From: Cyclobacteriaceae bacterium
GTDB taxonomy: Bacteria > Bacteroidota > Bacteroidia > Cytophagales > Cyclobacteriaceae
Assembly (NCBI GenBank): GCA_028278225.1
Contig: JANQEU010000001.1
Location: 58,087 to 122,086 of the forward strand
Length of the DNA: 64,000 nucleotides
Reading direction: 5' to 3'
Position numbers and translations under genes: made by a program. Each line of letters opens with the position of its first letter. Within the stretch, counting starts at the first letter, position 1. The notes under the pieces were generated by a model. It worked only from the letters and a program-made list of their open reading frames with translations. It made no database searches and was not told the origin of the DNA. Below, in pieces: positions 8,270-18,014 of this stretch.

Positions 8270-11200
8270 TCATTTGGAGTCCAGGATCAGGATTAATCCC
8301 TGGTTCTTTTTAACTGGAACGGGCTGCCGGATATCATATGATCCGAATTCCTGCAGGCCTTGAATTTCAGGACTGGCAAGGCTTACATCTGCTTCATTCA
8401 TTCCCAACCTGTCCCAGTCAATGATCAGTTTCACATTTTCATCCCTATCAGACCATGAGCCGATTGCGATCAAAACTTCAGTCTCTTTCATATAAACAGT
8501 ACTTCTTATTTTTTCACTGCTTGTCTTAATCGGAGAACGGTCCACCCAATACCCAAGCATTTCGCTACTGGCAATATCAAAATCATCAAACAACTTCCAG
8601 ATCTCTTTGGGATTGTGATTTCCGTAAACCCGCTTAGTCATTCCAAACACCAGGCCTCGATAAGGATGCCCGCCTTTTTCCAACATTTCACCAGTCAGGC
8701 CAAATGGTATACCGGAAACTTCCGTAAGCCAATAATCAGGTCCAAGGTCGTACTCGAAATACTCACCAAACCAAAGCCGTGAAACATAGGGAAAGTGTTC
8801 CATATATAGAAAAGCGCTATTGATGAACCCGTCACGCGGATTGAACTGATTAGCCGAGTGGAGGTCGATCACATAATTCTCCCTGTTTTTACTTAACACA
8901 TTTGCTATGCGCTTCACAGTAGTCCGGCTAAAAGCAATATCATCAAGGTAAAGCCCGTCGATATCCTGGTTCTTTGCCAGCCAGTTGATGCCCTCCACAT
9001 AATAATTCGTCCACCGGGAAGTTCCTTTGTTAAGTATTGCCGCATCATTCACCCTCCATGCATGCCAGGCTGAATGGTAGTTCGTTCTGAGATGCTCCTG
9101 CAACCAGCTATGCCCCCCTCCCTCGCCGTCATTGAATATCTCATCCCCAAGGCTCCTCATTGCAAATAGTTCATGAGCCCTGTATGTCAATTCCCGGATG
9201 GTATTGTAAAGCTTCACCTTCACTCCTTTTTCGTGGGCTTCATCAATGTAGGCCTTTTGTTGCTCCAGGTTGAAGAACGGATAGTTGATATACGGATTGA
9301 TCTCATTGGCATGATGTACATTGATTATCGTGCCATTCCATTTCAATGCCGTATCAATCGGAACATATTTGTGAACAAAACGAGTGGAAAAATGCTCATT
9401 TGTATTGATCAGCTTAAAAGGGGTAATGAGAAACCGGACATGGAAATTCAATGTGTCACCACGGACCATTTTTCTGACGCCACTATAGCTTTCAATATTT
9501 ACAACTTCCTCTCCGGGTGTGATGTTGATGCCTCCTTTCCCTTCATTGTACCAGGATACCGGCATGATCAGTGGTTTGGCCTGATAGAAGTTGGTATTTA
9601 GCGGCCGCTCATACTTGTCGTCACGAAGTACAAACTGAAGTCCTTTGTTCACATTTCCCAGCCAGGCACCTTCGTGATGTTTCATGATGTCCCACTTCCA
9701 GGCGATCCCCTGGCCCATTCTTCCCCCCTTCCTACCCAGTCCGAGCATATACCGGGCGGCATCTTTTTCCATGGGAATCACAAGGCCAATGTCCTTTACA
9801 TCCACATTTTCCTTTGCGATCAACCGCATCTCATAGGACAGCATGCCGTCAATTTCCATACGGCCAATCACCTTCATTGTGAAATTTTCAGATTCATTGA
9901 TTGTTTCCCATGACAGTTCACTCCCGAATTCCTGTTGAATAGCATAGTCAGTAGAACTCCACCGGATGCTGCCACCATCAATCTCCTGAATGTTAAATTG
10001 TATGGGCGCTGCCAGGATACGCTCCGGATCTTGTTTGAGTGTTGTCATTTCCTGGGTGAAAAACGAATTGATACCAGCGGGTAATCCGGATTCATCCAAA
10101 TGGACATCTCTCCCCAAAATACTGATCTTCTTATTCGTGAATGAAATTGGTGTGAAAGGATCCAGAATGAATTCTTTCCCGGCGCCGATCGTCGAATTCA
10201 ACCATCGGAGACGTGACATTTTTGAAGGATCATCATCACCCCTGTTCACAGCTTTTTCGGAACTAACCTTCAACCTCAGGTAAGTGGTGTCCCCTAGTAA
10301 GCCTTTGGCACTGATTACAATCCGGCCCATGTATTCACCCGCTTTTGTATTCCCCGGAACATCCAGGCCAAACCACAACGCCTGGATTTTGCCTCTTTCA
10401 ACATTTAACTTCTTTCTGAACGGAACGCCATTCAAATCAATTCCGGAAATATTGAAGCATGTAAACCGATCTTCAGGAATTTGCCCACCCCGGCCTTCAA
10501 GATCCGAGAATTCTATTTCTACCCCATCAAGCTCGTTATTTGGTGAATAGATCCCGATCTGGAAGGTGTAGTACTCTCCTTTCAGAACGGCGTCACTTAT
10601 GCCATCTACCATCGTCAGTTCCGAAACCCAATGCTGAGGGATCTGCCTGTCCATGCGGATCGGACGATCCCGGTACTCAGGGAACAGGTAAAAAGCCCTG
10701 GGATTCGTTTGAACATATTTCAGTACTTCATCCCTGTGTGCTGCTACCTCCATAGGGAAAAAACTATGAAAATCATCAAGGGACTCAGCTCGCGAAATCT
10801 TCGCAAATGGCAGATCTGTCAGTTGATCTTCGATCAGGCCATTTTGAGACAGCCACTGATCCCGGTCCTGCTCAGGGGAAACCTTATAGTGAAGTTTGGG
10901 ATAATAACCACCTGTAGAAACATGAGGCAGATAGTAGATATAATAAAGCCTGGACTGATCGTTAGGCTCAAAGAGGAGATAGCCAAATTCATTGTTGATC
11001 TCCATGACAAGCTTATTTTCTACCGGAGCGCCTGTCTTTGTATCGACGATTATTACGTCCTTCCGGTGCGGGTCAGGATCACTTCTTCTCCAGGGTATAC
11101 GGGCCTGGACCATATCCTCCGAAGGATTTTCTACTTCCACAACAATCCTATGGTTTCCATTGGATTCAAAGGCTTTTCCGTAATCAGGGTGATCCCAATT

Positions 11201-11344
11201 GCCTGCAGCATATACCATGTCGTAATTGATATTTGAAAGATCCTTTGAGCGATAGTTGATGCTTTTCTTCTCTTGCGAACAGGAGAATAACAAACAGATC
11301 AATACGGGTATTACCGGTACGTATTTGAGGTTCATCAGGCGCAT
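8270..11344 (-). CDS. Glycosidase-like lipoprotein with DUF6067/GH123_N-type domain
   Basis: About 1024 residues from ATG 11344. That start gives a clean lipoprotein signal (MRLMNLKYVPVIPVLICLL, lipobox LFSC); the longer frame from 11380 would overlap the gene upstream. The central part matches the beta-sandwich domain called DUF6067 or GH123_N (FQIGIYSPNNELDGVEIEFS, TCFNISGIDLNGVPF, GKIQALWFGLDVPGNTKAG). A second half carries TIM-barrel-like stretches, including INWLAKNQDIDGLYLDDIAF and YVIDLHSANQFNPRDGF, whose Asp pair could be catalytic. Relatives are found in Bacteroidota glycan loci and annotated as putative glycoside hydrolases. Activity and substrate are not established. It is 14 bases downstream of the DUF5107 gene and surely cotranscribed with it. 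Confidence 0.75.
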   Translation of the reverse strand: MRLMNLKYVPVIPVLICLLFSCSQEKKSINYRSKDLSNINYDMVYAAGNWDHPDYGKAFESNGNHRIVVEVENPSEDMVQARIPWRRSDPDPHRKDVIIVDTKTGAPVENKLVMEINNEFGYLLFEPNDQSRLYYIYYLPHVSTGGYYPKLHYKVSPEQDRDQWLSQNGLIEDQLTDLPFAKISRAESLDDFHSFFPMEVAAHRDEVLKYVQTNPRAFYLFPEYRDRPIRMDRQIPQHWVSELTMVDGISDAVLKGEYYTFQIGIYSPNNELDGVEIEFSDLEGRGGQIPEDRFTCFNISGIDLNGVPFRKKLNVERGKIQALWFGLDVPGNTKAGEYMGRIVISAKGLLGDTTYLRLKVSSEKAVNRGDDDPSKMSRLRWLNSTIGAGKEFILDPFTPISFTNKKISILGRDVHLDESGLPAGINSFFTQEMTTLKQDPERILAAPIQFNIQEIDGGSIRWSSTDYAIQQEFGSELSWETINESENFTMKVIGRMEIDGMLSYEMRLIAKENVDVKDIGLVIPMEKDAARYMLGLGRKGGRMGQGIAWKWDIMKHHEGAWLGNVNKGLQFVLRDDKYERPLNTNFYQAKPLIMPVSWYNEGKGGINITPGEEVVNIESYSGVRKMVRGDTLNFHVRFLITPFKLINTNEHFSTRFVHKYVPIDTALKWNGTIINVHHANEINPYINYPFFNLEQQKAYIDEAHEKGVKVKLYNTIRELTYRAHELFAMRSLGDEIFNDGEGGGHSWLQEHLRTNYHSAWHAWRVNDAAILNKGTSRWTNYYVEGINWLAKNQDIDGLYLDDIAFSRTTVKRIANVLSKNRENYVIDLHSANQFNPRDGFINSAFLYMEHFPYVSRLWFGEYFEYDLGPDYWLTEVSGIPFGLTGEMLEKGGHPYRGLVFGMTKRVYGNHNPKEIWKLFDDFDIASSEMLGYWVDRSPIKTSSEKIRSTVYMKETEVLIAIGSWSDRDENVKLIIDWDRLGMNEADVSLASPEIQGLQEFGSYDIRQPVPVKKNQGLILILDSK

Positions 11345-11358
11345 ATTCAGGGTTTTAA

Positions 11359-14300
11359 TTAAATCAGGCCTCTTTTCCACAGATCAATTATGATCTGAAG
11401 AGAGGGATCACGCTGCATATCCTGATCTTTCCACAGGGCCTCTTCTTCCGGAAATTCATTTCCATCATAAACCGCCTGGGAAAATTGATAGACCTTATCA
11501 TCCGCCGAGTTGTTACGCCAGGATTGCATTACTGCATCTCCCTCAGCTTTGCCATTCAGTCTTTTCTTAGCCAGGGCTTCAATCAATGTATTGGAAGGAT
11601 GAGGATTATCAACTTGTGATAAAATTATCCTCCTGTACAGATCGTTTGCTTTCCGTTTCTGTTTAAGCTGATCGAAACTGCGAGCCTGCAGGTATAATTC
11701 CAATCGGACATCAGGGTTATACGGCTTCCCGGCACCCAGATTCTCAGGCCAGGTTCCGGCTTTTCCAAAGTATTTCAAAGCTTCATCATACCTGTTTTCT
11801 GCCATCAGGCGAATTCCGTAGTTCATACAGGCTTCCCGAAATACACTACGGACCTCCCTGGATCCTTCACTGGGAAGGAAAACCGTATTTTCCAGTAATG
11901 AAATGGCTTCTTCGTACTTTTCAATTCCAATCAGGGATTTGATATTCAGAAGGTTGATGGTTGAATATCCGGGAAACCTTTTCCTAAGGTCTTCCGTGAT
12001 GTCGTATGCCTTCCGGTATTCCTTATTTTGGTAATGTAACTGTGCCAATCGCAGGCTTGAACGCCATGTGTCTGAGTCCAGGTCCCTTGCTTTTTGGACA
12101 TATTTTATTTTTTCTTCCGGATCATTCTCAAGTTTTTCCAACATCAAAAAGTATGGCGCATAGGTCGTAGTACCATAGCTTCGAATCAGTAATTTCCTGG
12201 CCTCTTCCGCATTTTCCCGGCTCCATTCAATTGCCGCAAGGTAATAGTCGTTTTTCCAATGTTGTCTTTTGGTATTTGCCCATTGCAGTACTTTGGCACT
12301 GAATGAACGGTGGGGAAAAACCAGGGAAGGATTTCCATCCATTGCCTGATCAAGATACGAATCCACCAATTCGTCTTCTCCCATTTTGCTCACAAGCCAC
12401 GCCGACCAATAAGATTTTACCGGATCTTCCAGTGAAAGTGACAAAACCTTCAATGCATCCCTGTATTGACCGCACTGAATATAAAAGTGAGCTGTTTCCA
12501 AATACGATTCATACGGGAGTTCATTTTTAATATTTTCCCGGAAGCTCTCCATATCAGATTTTTGCCTGGAAAGCAATAACTTCTCAAACCGGGCCGAATG
12601 AAACAATGGATCATCCTCAATTATTTCATCAACTATGGAAATCGCTTCATTTAAATCATTTTTTAATCTTGCCGTCATTGCCAGTATCAGGGAAGCCTCT
12701 GCACTTGCCGGCATAACTTCCCGACATTTGCGCGCATAAGATTCCGCGCGGTCAAAATTGCCTTCTTTCATTTCAAGCTTTGCCCGCTCCATAAGCGCCG
12801 CAGGCTTCCATCCCGGATCAGCAGCGGCCAGGGAAAAACCATCCCGTGCATCGGCCAGGTTGCCCAGCTCGACACTGCTTAACGCGTAAATGAAGTTTGC
12901 TTCAGCATCATAAGCATTGATGGACAACGCTTTTCTTGCGTAGTCAAAAGCTTTCGGATAATCCATCTGATACCAGGCGATCCATGCGGCCAAAGACAGG
13001 GCCGGAGGAAAATTAGGATCCTGCTCAAGGCATGTTATGATCTCTTTCTTTGCCGAAGCATATTGCCTTTGATAAAACCATTCTCTTGCTTTAAGGTACA
13101 ACCCATACGTTGTTTCCCAGTCAAATTCGGCAGCAGAAAGCGGGCGGCTGAGATCAGTTTCATTCTTAAACGAATACTGCAGCTTGCTACCACCCAATTG
13201 AATTTCCAGGTCATCGGCATTTCCATTAAAATTGACAGAGCCGGACCACGTCTCAGTAGGCTTTAGGCTTACACTTTGTGAAAACAGGGCATTTGATCCA
13301 TCCATGACCTTTATGGTATCATCGATCTCCTGAACGCCGTACAAGGTCATCCGGATTTCTTCATTCTCCACGCTGAAATTACCAACAGCATGTGGTGTTG
13401 CGATATTGAATCCTTTTGTACCACTTACCGGGAACCAATACTCCGTCCAATCTTCAACCACGCCGGGTCTGAATCCCCGGTGTTTGAAAGGAGTTTGTGT
13501 ACTGGAAGGGGCAGCCTGATTGAACAATCTTCCGGATTGGAGTTCGACATACTGGCCATCGGTATCGGTCAGCAGATCTTCCCATATCATACCCTGGCGG
13601 GACAAGCCCCATACCCATATCTTCTTGCCGGGTTTTTCATCATATGGCGAATAGTGTACGGTCCCGAAATCGTCATCATGCCAGTAGCCTCCAAAAAAAT
13701 CCGTGTAACCTCCCAACACATGATAAGATTTGTATGACCCAAATGCATTCTCCTTGTAAAAATTGATCTTTTTCCCGTTCTCAGCTGTTGGCCACTTGTG
13801 AGCATTGCCATCATGGCCAATGTAATGGGTTCCGGGATAAACAAACTCCAGGTTACCATCCGCTTTAAAACCGCCATTGGTCCAGTGGTAGTAGGACTGT
13901 ATCATCGGGGAGCTATTTCGCCACGTACTTTTTGTAATGAAGTAAGCCTTATCCGACGGAAGCCTGATCTCGACAGTCCATCGCGTCTGAGATGGCAGGT
14001 CAGTCGCTCCAACAAAGCAGCTCACGCTGCCATCCTCATTTTCCCGCGTAAAATAATCTACTGGTGTAGAGCATGATGGTGCATGTCCTATTATTCCAAA
14101 ATTAAACTCAATACCGCCGGATGTCCATGCGCCACGCATTGCAATTTCACGAAATTTCACGGCATGATTGAAATAGACAAATTCCTTTCCGGTTTTCTTA
14201 TCAACTGCACCCCAGACCTTTCCGCCGACATCCGGTGATACAAATACTTTGATATATTCATTTTCCAGGACCACCATATTCCACTCATTCATTACACCAT

Positions 14301-14493
14301 CGGACTGGTATCCGTCAAAGCGGAAATACGGATACATCACCTTATTGTGCGGAACGGGATCCGGATCCGAAAACATGTAGGTGTTGAGTGATATAGATTC
14401 TTCGCTGATAGTGGCAGGCTGAGCAGAAATACTGCCGGCAAGCAGGACAAACAGGTACACAGGAATTGCCTGTCTCAATTTAATACTGATCAT
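11359..14493 (-). CDS. DUF5107 domain protein with C-terminal TPR array
   Basis: A 1044-residue secreted protein. The signal peptide (about 1-24, ending ISAQ) is followed by a DUF5107 domain of roughly 300-400 residues (VLENEYIKVFVSPDVGGKVW, AMRGAWTSGGIEFNFG, YHWTNGGF), a beta-supersandwich fold related to galactose-mutarotase-like carbohydrate-processing domains. From about residue 430 to the end it has many tetratricopeptide repeats (AREWFYQRQYASAKKEI, ARKALSINAYDAEANFIYAL, ALKYFGKAGTWP). DUF5107 proteins occur in polysaccharide-utilisation regions, but their reaction is not clear to me. The TPR part suggests assembly with partner proteins. It is divergent from the cytochrome operon across a gap of about 130 bases and leads the operon with the GH123_N-type gene. 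Confidence 0.85.
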   Translation of the reverse strand: MISIKLRQAIPVYLFVLLAGSISAQPATISEESISLNTYMFSDPDPVPHNKVMYPYFRFDGYQSDGVMNEWNMVVLENEYIKVFVSPDVGGKVWGAVDKKTGKEFVYFNHAVKFREIAMRGAWTSGGIEFNFGIIGHAPSCSTPVDYFTRENEDGSVSCFVGATDLPSQTRWTVEIRLPSDKAYFITKSTWRNSSPMIQSYYHWTNGGFKADGNLEFVYPGTHYIGHDGNAHKWPTAENGKKINFYKENAFGSYKSYHVLGGYTDFFGGYWHDDDFGTVHYSPYDEKPGKKIWVWGLSRQGMIWEDLLTDTDGQYVELQSGRLFNQAAPSSTQTPFKHRGFRPGVVEDWTEYWFPVSGTKGFNIATPHAVGNFSVENEEIRMTLYGVQEIDDTIKVMDGSNALFSQSVSLKPTETWSGSVNFNGNADDLEIQLGGSKLQYSFKNETDLSRPLSAAEFDWETTYGLYLKAREWFYQRQYASAKKEIITCLEQDPNFPPALSLAAWIAWYQMDYPKAFDYARKALSINAYDAEANFIYALSSVELGNLADARDGFSLAAADPGWKPAALMERAKLEMKEGNFDRAESYARKCREVMPASAEASLILAMTARLKNDLNEAISIVDEIIEDDPLFHSARFEKLLLSRQKSDMESFRENIKNELPYESYLETAHFYIQCGQYRDALKVLSLSLEDPVKSYWSAWLVSKMGEDELVDSYLDQAMDGNPSLVFPHRSFSAKVLQWANTKRQHWKNDYYLAAIEWSRENAEEARKLLIRSYGTTTYAPYFLMLEKLENDPEEKIKYVQKARDLDSDTWRSSLRLAQLHYQNKEYRKAYDITEDLRKRFPGYSTINLLNIKSLIGIEKYEEAISLLENTVFLPSEGSREVRSVFREACMNYGIRLMAENRYDEALKYFGKAGTWPENLGAGKPYNPDVRLELYLQARSFDQLKQKRKANDLYRRIILSQVDNPHPSNTLIEALAKKRLNGKAEGDAVMQSWRNNSADDKVYQFSQAVYDGNEFPEEEALWKDQDMQRDPSLQIIIDLWKRGLI

Positions 14494-14554
14494 TTTTAGT
14501 GTTTTTGTGCAAGGTGATATGGGTATGTGATTAATATACCTTCAAATTACCTAA

Positions 14555-14586
14555 TTTGTCTTAGATCATTGCTTTCGGAATATTTG
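14555..14586 (+). promoter_or_regulatory. Candidate promoter of the cytochrome operon
   Basis: TTTG at 14555-14558 is followed after 22 bases by TATTTG at 14581-14586, a shortened form of the Bacteroidota TAnnTTTG -7 element, 39 bases before the preferred ATG at 14626. The spacing is slightly long and the match is imperfect, so this is a weak call. Confidence 0.25.
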
Positions 14587-14625
14587 CAAAGTGCATTTGG
14601 TGACCAAATTGATAAGTCCAGTCTT

Positions 14626-15318
14626 ATGATCAACAAACTGAAAATGCTGATCTTCATATTATTTGTGGGATGCCTGCCAACCGAAAAAAAAACAGGAGAA
14701 GAGGCTGTAGCAACTCCTGATCATGAGAATAACGCTTCTACCCCCATCCCTGATCTCACAAATAAAGATGGAAAAGAATTGTTTGCTACCTGTGTAGCCT
14801 GTCATGGTGAGAAAGCCGAGGGTAACAGGACACTGGGGGCTCCCTCACTAGTCAACCAGGACGACTGGTACCTGAAGCGCCAGGTCCTGCATTTTAAAAA
14901 TGGCATAAGGGGGAACGATCCTGACGACACGAATGGAGCCCAAATGGCAGCCATTGCAAAAGCACTACCTGATGAATCAGCTGTCAATATTGTCGTTGAT
15001 TTTATCAAAACATTGCCACCGATCAAAACGATAAAGACAATAGACGGTGATCCTTCAAAAGGTAAAACACAATATGACATGGTCTGTGGCGCCTGCCATG
15101 GCCCTGCAGCCGTTGGTATTGAATCTTTGAACTCACCGCGATTGGTGGGAGTGGATGACTGGTACCTTGCAGCACAATACAATAAATTTAGAGAAGGCAA
15201 ACGTGGCAACCATCCAGATGATGTATATGGAGCCCAGATGAAAATGATGTCATCAATTTTGACAACACCTGAAGCTGTGAACGACGTAATGGCTTATATT
15301 CGTTCCCTGGAAGATTAA
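14626..15318 (+). CDS. Diheme cytochrome c lipoprotein
   Basis: About 230 residues from ATG 14626, which gives a lipoprotein signal (MINKLKMLIFILFVGC); an upstream ATG at 14527 would add an unlikely 33-residue leader. It contains two similar class I cytochrome c domains, each with one heme site: CVACH and CGACH. Each heme motif is followed by a matching block (DDWYLKRQVLHFKNGIRGN and DDWYLAAQYNKFREGKRGN) and by GAQM, whose Met is a likely axial ligand. The two halves come from an internal duplication. It would sit on the outer face of a membrane and shuttle electrons. It is first in the operon and lies six bases before the peroxidase gene, so it is the natural electron partner of that enzyme. 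Confidence 0.9.
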   Translation: MINKLKMLIFILFVGCLPTEKKTGEEAVATPDHENNASTPIPDLTNKDGKELFATCVACHGEKAEGNRTLGAPSLVNQDDWYLKRQVLHFKNGIRGNDPDDTNGAQMAAIAKALPDESAVNIVVDFIKTLPPIKTIKTIDGDPSKGKTQYDMVCGACHGPAAVGIESLNSPRLVGVDDWYLAAQYNKFREGKRGNHPDDVYGAQMKMMSSILTTPEAVNDVMAYIRSLED

Positions 15319-15324
15319 CCCGTC

Positions 15325-16500
15325 TTGAAAGCTTACTCCATTCCCATAGCGTTACTTCTCCTTTTCATTCTTTTCAGTACCATAGGTAGCCGGCAACACC
15401 CTGCAGGCGGAAAGATAATTTTATCCGGCACTTGTCCCCCCGGATTTGAGCTCAATGAAAATAACGAATGTGAATCCCGGAACCTATATCTGCAATACAG
15501 TTCGCTGTATGACAAAGGTGTAGGTGGTTTGAAAACAGCTTTACCGGAAGCAAGACACAAATTTTCTCCTCAGCAAATCGATCTCGGAAGGTATCTCTTT
15601 TTTGATCCTGTGCTATCCAATGATAATTCGATATCATGCGCAGGCTGCCACAATCCCGATCTGGGATTTAGTGATGGCCTGCCCCAAAGTCATGGAATAA
15701 AAGGTTCTGTTTTACCAAGATCCGCTCCATCGTTATGGAATGTTGCTTATCTCAGAACTTTCTTCTGGGATGGCCGGTCATCAAGCCTGGAAGAGCAAAT
15801 GGAAGGACCTCTCTATTCGGAAGACGAAATGGGGACCACACCGGAAGAGCTGCTTTCAAAACTGAATAACATTAGTGAGTACAGAAACTTATTTGCACAG
15901 GCCTACCCGGTCAGAGGTGCTTCAGATGACATATCACTTAACGAGATCTACACTGCCATAGCAGCTTTCGAATCGTCCCTGATATCGCTAAACAGCCGGT
16001 ATGATCAGTATGCTCACGGATATCACGCCGCACTTTCTCAGCAGGAAATCGAAGGTATGAACGTGTTTCGATCATTTGTTGCCCGATGTGCGGAATGTCA
16101 CACTCCTCCACTTTTTACGAATCAGCAAATTGCCGTAATAGGAACACCCAGTCCTGAAGGACTCCCTTTTGATCCGGGCGCCGAAATCCCATACGCTAAC
16201 AAAGACCTGAGAGGCGGCTTCAAAGTACCGAGTCTTAGAAATATAGAAAAGACTGCGCCCTATATGCACTCCGGTAACTTTAAAACACTACGTGAAGCCG
16301 TAGCTTTTTATACAAAAGGAAGAGGACATGCCGTCCCGGAAGACGAAAACCTGATCCTACATTGGCATATCTGGGAACCGGATCTGAGTGAAGAGGAGTT
16401 GGACAGGCTGGTCGATTTTTTAAAAACTTTAACCGACGAAACATTTAAACCGCGGATACCTGAAGTATTGCCCTCGGGACTTCAGGTATTGGTAAACTAA
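15325..16500 (+). CDS. Diheme cytochrome c peroxidase, MauG/CcpA family
   Basis: A 391-residue secreted protein with two c-type heme sites, CAGCH (105-109) and CAECH (255-259). Family motifs include LGRYLFFDPVLSND, RSAPSLWNVAY and FFWDGRSSSLEEQ, plus a C-terminal KVPSLRNIEKTAPYMH segment with a likely axial Met. The family either reduces hydrogen peroxide in the periplasm or, as in MauG, oxidises protein or small-molecule substrates through a high-valent diheme state. An N-terminal Cys pair in GTCPPGFELNENNEC precedes the catalytic part and might form a disulfide. The start is TTG at 15325, chosen because the signal peptide begins there and no suitable ATG exists nearby. It sits between the diheme cytochrome and the beta-helix cytochrome. 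The true substrate is unknown. Confidence 0.92.
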   Translation: MKAYSIPIALLLLFILFSTIGSRQHPAGGKIILSGTCPPGFELNENNECESRNLYLQYSSLYDKGVGGLKTALPEARHKFSPQQIDLGRYLFFDPVLSNDNSISCAGCHNPDLGFSDGLPQSHGIKGSVLPRSAPSLWNVAYLRTFFWDGRSSSLEEQMEGPLYSEDEMGTTPEELLSKLNNISEYRNLFAQAYPVRGASDDISLNEIYTAIAAFESSLISLNSRYDQYAHGYHAALSQQEIEGMNVFRSFVARCAECHTPPLFTNQQIAVIGTPSPEGLPFDPGAEIPYANKDLRGGFKVPSLRNIEKTAPYMHSGNFKTLREAVAFYTKGRGHAVPEDENLILHWHIWEPDLSEEELDRLVDFLKTLTDETFKPRIPEVLPSGLQVLVN

Positions 16501-16508
16501 TATTGGAT

Positions 16509-18005
16509 ATGAAAAAACCTAATCGCATGAGAGGGGTGTTATTAAGTCTTTTCCTGTTTGTTGTGGGGCTTGTTATTGGCTGGCAGTTCCTGTCAAAAAC
16601 CTCTGCTCCCCCGCCTCCACCGGTTCAGTATTCTAATGAAGACGGAGGGACCAAAGGCACAATTCCTTCTTTTTTCAATGCGGAAACAGGCAGGATATTT
16701 GAAGTAAAGGATGGGGAATCGATACAAAAAGCTGTAACTGAATCCAATCCGGGTGACATGATCCGGGTATACCCGGGGACATACAATGAGACCGTGTATA
16801 TCGATAAAGACAAGATTACGTTGCAGGGTGTAATCTCCGGGGGTGAATGGCCAACATTAAACGGAGAGAAACAACTCAATGATGCTTTTCTGTATTCAGG
16901 AAACGGCATTTTGATTGAAAACTTCAGGATCATTGATTACAAGGGTAACGGCATCATGGGGCAGGCCGGTAACAACTTTGTTTTGAGGAATAACTGGATT
17001 GTGGATGCGGGCGTCTATGGCATTTTCCCTGAATTTGGAAAAAACGGGTTGATCGAGCATAATGTTCTTTCAGGCATTGAAGATGCGGCAATATATGTGG
17101 GGATGTGTGATAACATTGACGTACTTTACAATGAAGTGTATGAAAGTGTTGCCGGGATTGAAATCGAAAATACACGTCACTCCTTAGTTGAGGGAAATTA
17201 CGCACACGATAATACGGCAGGCATCCTGGTTTTCATTACACCGGGATTGCCAATCAAGACATGTTATGACGTAATCGTCCGGAACAACTTCGTTGTAAAC
17301 AACAATACGGAAAATTTTGGCGCACCGGGATCTATTGTCGCAGGTGTGCCAAAAGGGACCGGATTACTGGTCATGGCCGCTGATGACGTGATCATTGAAA
17401 ATAATATTATTACCGGAAACGACAATGCAGGTATTGCCATCACGGATCATGTATTTGCCAATCTCACTTCGGATCCCGAATCCGAGCCGAACCCTGACCG
17501 GCTAGTGATACTGGATAACATCATGTTTGACAACGGTAATGATCCGGTAGCTGATGTAAAAGCCCTGATGCTCACCCAAATGAGCAATAAAGGTCCTGAT
17601 ATCATTGCCGTTGGAGGGGGTGTTGGCAGCACCATCCGGAATAAGGATCGCTACAGGACATTTGGGCTCGGAGGGTACGGGCCTGCCAGGATTACCAATA
17701 CCAGTAGTGTCCGCACTTTCTTACTGGACGAGCCTGTTGCGCCCCGGGAGATCACGGCACTGGAAAGAAGCAAGCTAACCTACTATGGAATTTGTGCCGG
17801 ATGCCATGCCTACAATGTACGGATGATCGGGCCACCCACCATCACTTTACAGGCATTATACAAGGATAATCCGCAGGGAATAGCTGACTACATTGCCGCG
17901 CCCATACGCCGACGTGAAGATTACCCGGAAATGCCTCCTCAGAATTACATTGATGAGGAAACGCGGCTGGAGGTAGCAAAGTATATGCTCTCCATTACCG
18001 AATGA
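16509..18005 (+). CDS. Membrane-anchored parallel beta-helix fused to cytochrome c
   Basis: About 498 residues from ATG 16509; the TTG at 16503 would add only two residues. A short basic N-terminus precedes one hydrophobic anchor (RMRGVLLSLFLFVVGLVIGW), then a proline-rich linker. The main domain (about 60-400) is a right-handed parallel beta-helix with many N-rich turns (NNWIVDAGVYGIF, NIDVLYNEVYES, ENNIITGNDNAGIAI), as in pectate-lyase-like and NosD-like carbohydrate-binding or cleaving proteins. The last ~75 residues are a mono-heme cytochrome c: YYGICAGCHAY near 430 and a probable axial Met in YPEMPPQNY. The fusion joins carbohydrate-type binding with electron transfer. No lyase catalytic set is obvious to me. 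It lies eight bases after the peroxidase and nine before the sialidase. Confidence 0.85.
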   Translation: MKKPNRMRGVLLSLFLFVVGLVIGWQFLSKTSAPPPPPVQYSNEDGGTKGTIPSFFNAETGRIFEVKDGESIQKAVTESNPGDMIRVYPGTYNETVYIDKDKITLQGVISGGEWPTLNGEKQLNDAFLYSGNGILIENFRIIDYKGNGIMGQAGNNFVLRNNWIVDAGVYGIFPEFGKNGLIEHNVLSGIEDAAIYVGMCDNIDVLYNEVYESVAGIEIENTRHSLVEGNYAHDNTAGILVFITPGLPIKTCYDVIVRNNFVVNNNTENFGAPGSIVAGVPKGTGLLVMAADDVIIENNIITGNDNAGIAITDHVFANLTSDPESEPNPDRLVILDNIMFDNGNDPVADVKALMLTQMSNKGPDIIAVGGGVGSTIRNKDRYRTFGLGGYGPARITNTSSVRTFLLDEPVAPREITALERSKLTYYGICAGCHAYNVRMIGPPTITLQALYKDNPQGIADYIAAPIRRREDYPEMPPQNYIDEETRLEVAKYMLSITE

Positions 18006-18014
18006 TCCGAAACG

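Noticed and set aside
11345..11380. Longer N-terminus of the GH123_N-type lipoprotein
   Set aside because: The upstream ATG at 11380 would overlap the DUF5107 gene and place a charged leader before the lipoprotein signal. ATG 11344 fits better.
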